Part shown: one piece after another, positions 7,205-8,595 of the stretch
How the letters are laid out: every line of letters begins with the position of its first letter
Numbering within the stretch: the first letter of the stretch is position 1
Origin: Paludibacter sp.
Lineage (GTDB): Bacteria > Bacteroidota > Bacteroidia > Bacteroidales > Paludibacteraceae
DNA length: 8,595 nucleotides
NCBI GenBank assembly: GCA_030655595.1
Contig: JAUSNQ010000026.1
Coordinates: 1 to 8,595 of the forward strand
Direction of reading: 5' to 3'
Program-made: the position numbers and the translations under genes
The notes under the pieces: model-generated
What the model was told of the DNA's origin: nothing
The model's input: only the letters and a program-made list of their open reading frames with translations
Database searches by the model: none

Positions 7205-7658
7205 TCTACCCGAATATAAATTCAACATCAAAAAAAAGGGTGAAAAGTATTTTATTTTTGATACCCAAAGAAAAAGACATGTTTCACTCACTCCGGAAGA
7301 ATGGGTGCGACAAAATTTCATTCAATTTTTGATTCAGGAAAAAAAATATCCCAGCGCATTAATTGCCGTTGAAAGTCAAGTAGAAATCAATGGGATGAAA
7401 AAAAGGTGTGATGCAATTGTTTATGACCAGACAATGCAACCTTTTATTATTATTGAATTCAAATCACCTGCTATAGCAATCACACAGCAAACTTTCGATC
7501 AGGCAGCTGTATATAATTCAAAATTAAAAGTTGCGTATTTAATTATCAGTAATGGTTTAGAACATTACTGCTGTCTGGTTGATTCCAGCAGCTTACAATA
7601 TCAATTTATGGAAGATATCCCTGATTTTAATTATTTCAGTAGATCGTTTAAAACTTGA
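7191..7658 (+). CDS. Stand-alone HsdR N-terminal-like (HSDR_N_2) PD-(D/E)xK nuclease-fold protein
   Basis: The 155-residue protein corresponds to the nuclease domain found at the N-terminus of type I restriction subunit HsdR, but with no helicase part and no hsdM or hsdS nearby. It begins with a small beta-rich segment (residues 7-30), then TPEEWVRQ (34-41), a conserved helix of this family. The catalytic core is complete: Glu61 in the first helix/strand region, Asp74 in KRCDAIVYD, Glu89-Phe-Lys91 in IIEFKSP, and a QxxxY motif (Gln104 to Tyr108) as in RecB-like nucleases. The intact motif suggests real metal-dependent nuclease activity, but the substrate and role are unknown. It is unlikely to be part of a restriction system here. 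The ATG at 7191 follows an A-rich stretch (GTAGTAAAAA), as is common for Bacteroidota starts. Its 3' end overlaps the pyrD 3' end by 11 bases. Confidence 0.88.
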   Translation: MWQLNLPEYKFNIKKKGEKYFIFDTQRKRHVSLTPEEWVRQNFIQFLIQEKKYPSALIAVESQVEINGMKKRCDAIVYDQTMQPFIIIEFKSPAIAITQQTFDQAAVYNSKLKVAYLIISNGLEHYCCLVDSSSLQYQFMEDIPDFNYFSRSFKT

Positions 7659-8559
7659 GCGAACCAACCAGATCTTTGATGCTATTCATTTTATGCCTAA
7701 TCAGGTAATCTTCAATTCCATCAAGGATTTTAACCGAAATAGTAGGATCAATAAAATTAGCGGTTCCAACCTGAATAGCTGAAGCACCTGCAATAAAAAA
7801 CTCAATAGCATCTTGTGTATTCATGATGCCACCCATACCAATCACCGGGATTTTTACAGCATTTGCAACCTGCCAGACCATGCACAAAGCAACTGGTTTT
7901 ACAGCAGGACCCGAAAGTCCGCCGGTTATGGTAGAAAGAATCGGCGTACGTTTCTCCGCATCAATTGCCATACCCAATAAAGTGTTGATCAAAGATAGAG
8001 AATCGGCACCTTCAGCCTCTACAGCCAATGCAATTTCGGAAATCGAAGTTACATTTGGCGAAAGCTTCACCATCAACTCTTTTCTGTATACACTTCGCAC
8101 AGCCTTAACTACTTGAGCAGCAGAAAGACAAGATGTTCCAAAGGCCATTCCACCTTCTTTCACATTCGGACACGATATATTCAATTCAATACCCGGAATA
8201 TGGTCCAAATCATTCAATATTTCCGATGTTTTGATGTAATCCTCAATTGTTGACCCCGAAACGTTTACAAATATACTTGTATCAAAGTCTTTTATTTCAG
8301 GATAAATGTGATTAACAAAATAGTCAACCCCCTTATTCTGCAGTCCCACAGCGTTTAACATGCCAGAAGGAGTTTCTGCCATGCGCGGATATGCGTTTCC
8401 CTGACGTTCACGAAGCGTCGTCCCCTTCACAACAATACCTCCTATTCGCGAGACATCAATGAAGTCGGAATACTCAGTACCATAACCAAAAGTGCCCGAT
8501 GCAGTCATCACCGGATTTTTCAATTGTATCTTACCTAACTGTACACTTAAATCTACCAT
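7648..8559 (-). CDS. pyrD: Dihydroorotate dehydrogenase class 1B, catalytic subunit
   Basis: PyrD oxidises dihydroorotate to orotate, the fourth step of pyrimidine synthesis. In class 1B the cytoplasmic FMN subunit passes electrons to NAD+ through PyrK. The 303-residue protein is a TIM barrel with the FMN- and substrate-binding segments TASGTFGYG (19-27), VVKGTT around Lys45, NAVGLQN (69-75), [12 protein letters not shown] (126-137) with the active-site base Cys130, KLSPN with Lys165, INTLLGM (191-197), [10 protein letters not shown] (213-222), GMGGI (241-245) and QVGTANF (263-269). The catalytic cysteine marks class 1 rather than the membrane-bound class 2 with serine. Subclass 1B is supported by the sequence and by the pyrK tail that overlaps its start. 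The overlap suggests translational coupling, so the operon promoter lies to the right of the window. The 3' end overlaps that of the convergent HsdR-N-like gene. Confidence 0.96.
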   Translation of the reverse strand: MVDLSVQLGKIQLKNPVMTASGTFGYGTEYSDFIDVSRIGGIVVKGTTLRERQGNAYPRMAETPSGMLNAVGLQNKGVDYFVNHIYPEIKDFDTSIFVNVSGSTIEDYIKTSEILNDLDHIPGIELNISCPNVKEGGMAFGTSCLSAAQVVKAVRSVYRKELMVKLSPNVTSISEIALAVEAEGADSLSLINTLLGMAIDAEKRTPILSTITGGLSGPAVKPVALCMVWQVANAVKIPVIGMGGIMNTQDAIEFFIAGASAIQVGTANFIDPTISVKILDGIEDYLIRHKMNSIKDLVGSLKF

Positions 8560-8595
8560 TTTAACTTTGTAATATTAAAAACCGGTCCCTCAGTA
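8553..8595 (-). CDS. pyrK: PyrK, dihydroorotate dehydrogenase electron-transfer subunit (last 13 codons only)
   Basis: In the frame that begins at 8594 on the minus strand the sequence reads [13 protein letters not shown] and stops with TAG at 8555-8553. The E/D-G-P-V-F stretch just before a short tail is the usual C-terminus of PyrK, directly after the last cysteine of its [2Fe-2S] site. The single remaining base at 8595 (T on the minus strand) fits a TGT cysteine codon there. PyrK carries FAD and the iron-sulfur cluster and passes electrons from PyrD to NAD+. It overlaps the pyrD start by 7 bases. With so little sequence the call rests on the motif and on the position next to pyrD. Confidence 0.78.
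   Translation of the reverse strand, partial: TEGPVFNITKLKW

Noticed and set aside
7191..7658. A type I restriction-modification or defence locus
   Set aside because: Only the nuclease-like domain is present; there is no helicase part, no hsdM, no hsdS, and the neighbours are housekeeping genes.
7823..8116. Plus-strand open frame of 97 codons inside pyrD
   Set aside because: It is antisense to conserved pyrD codons and shows no protein features of its own.
8562..8569. TAACTTTG on the plus strand, an exact -7 promoter match pointing out of the window
   Set aside because: It lies inside the end of pyrK on the other strand, has no -33 element at the right distance, and no gene start is visible after it.

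Overview
This 8.6 kb window is an AT-rich, gene-dense piece of a bacterial chromosome, almost certainly from the phylum Bacteroidota. The evidence is the set of Bacteroidota-typical families (a DUF4494 protein, a PG_1098-type methyltransferase with a THUMP-like tail, a short AMP nucleosidase and a stand-alone HsdR-N nuclease-like protein). In addition, several genes are preceded by the Bacteroidota promoter -7 element TAnnTTTG and lack clear Shine-Dalgarno sequences. The order within the phylum cannot be settled by eye.

Layout, left to right. Positions 1-1666 are a minus-strand cluster read as DUF4494, then yggS (PLP-homeostasis protein), then folC, whose C-terminal part runs off the left edge. 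At 1667-1873 is a 207-base divergent intergenic region with a promoter for the plus-strand methyltransferase gene (1874-3088). That gene converges on tex (3099-5234, minus), with only 10 bases and a small inverted repeat between the two stops. tex has its own near-ideal promoter. Upstream of it lies the minus-strand pair amn (6351-7124) and holA (5331-6329), probably one transcript. The 66 bases at 7125-7190 separate amn from the divergent HsdR-N-like gene (7191-7658, plus). That gene overlaps tail-to-tail by 11 bases with pyrD (7648-8559, minus). At the extreme right edge the last 13 codons of pyrK overlap the pyrD start by 7 bases, which supports a class 1B dihydroorotate dehydrogenase.

The genes are mostly housekeeping: folate polyglutamylation, PLP balance, pyrimidine synthesis (pyrK-pyrD), purine salvage (amn), the replicative clamp loader (holA) and a transcription/RNA-binding factor (tex). 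Three products have no firm function: the DUF4494 protein, the THUMP-like methyltransferase and the small PD-(D/E)xK protein. No mobile element, tRNA, rRNA, CRISPR array or phage gene was seen, and no stretch longer than about 210 bases lacks a gene. I did not find a convincing novel multi-gene system. The best leads are the uncharacterised proteins, a repeated GGTAWTRCC motif in front of yggS, and the compact gene junctions.
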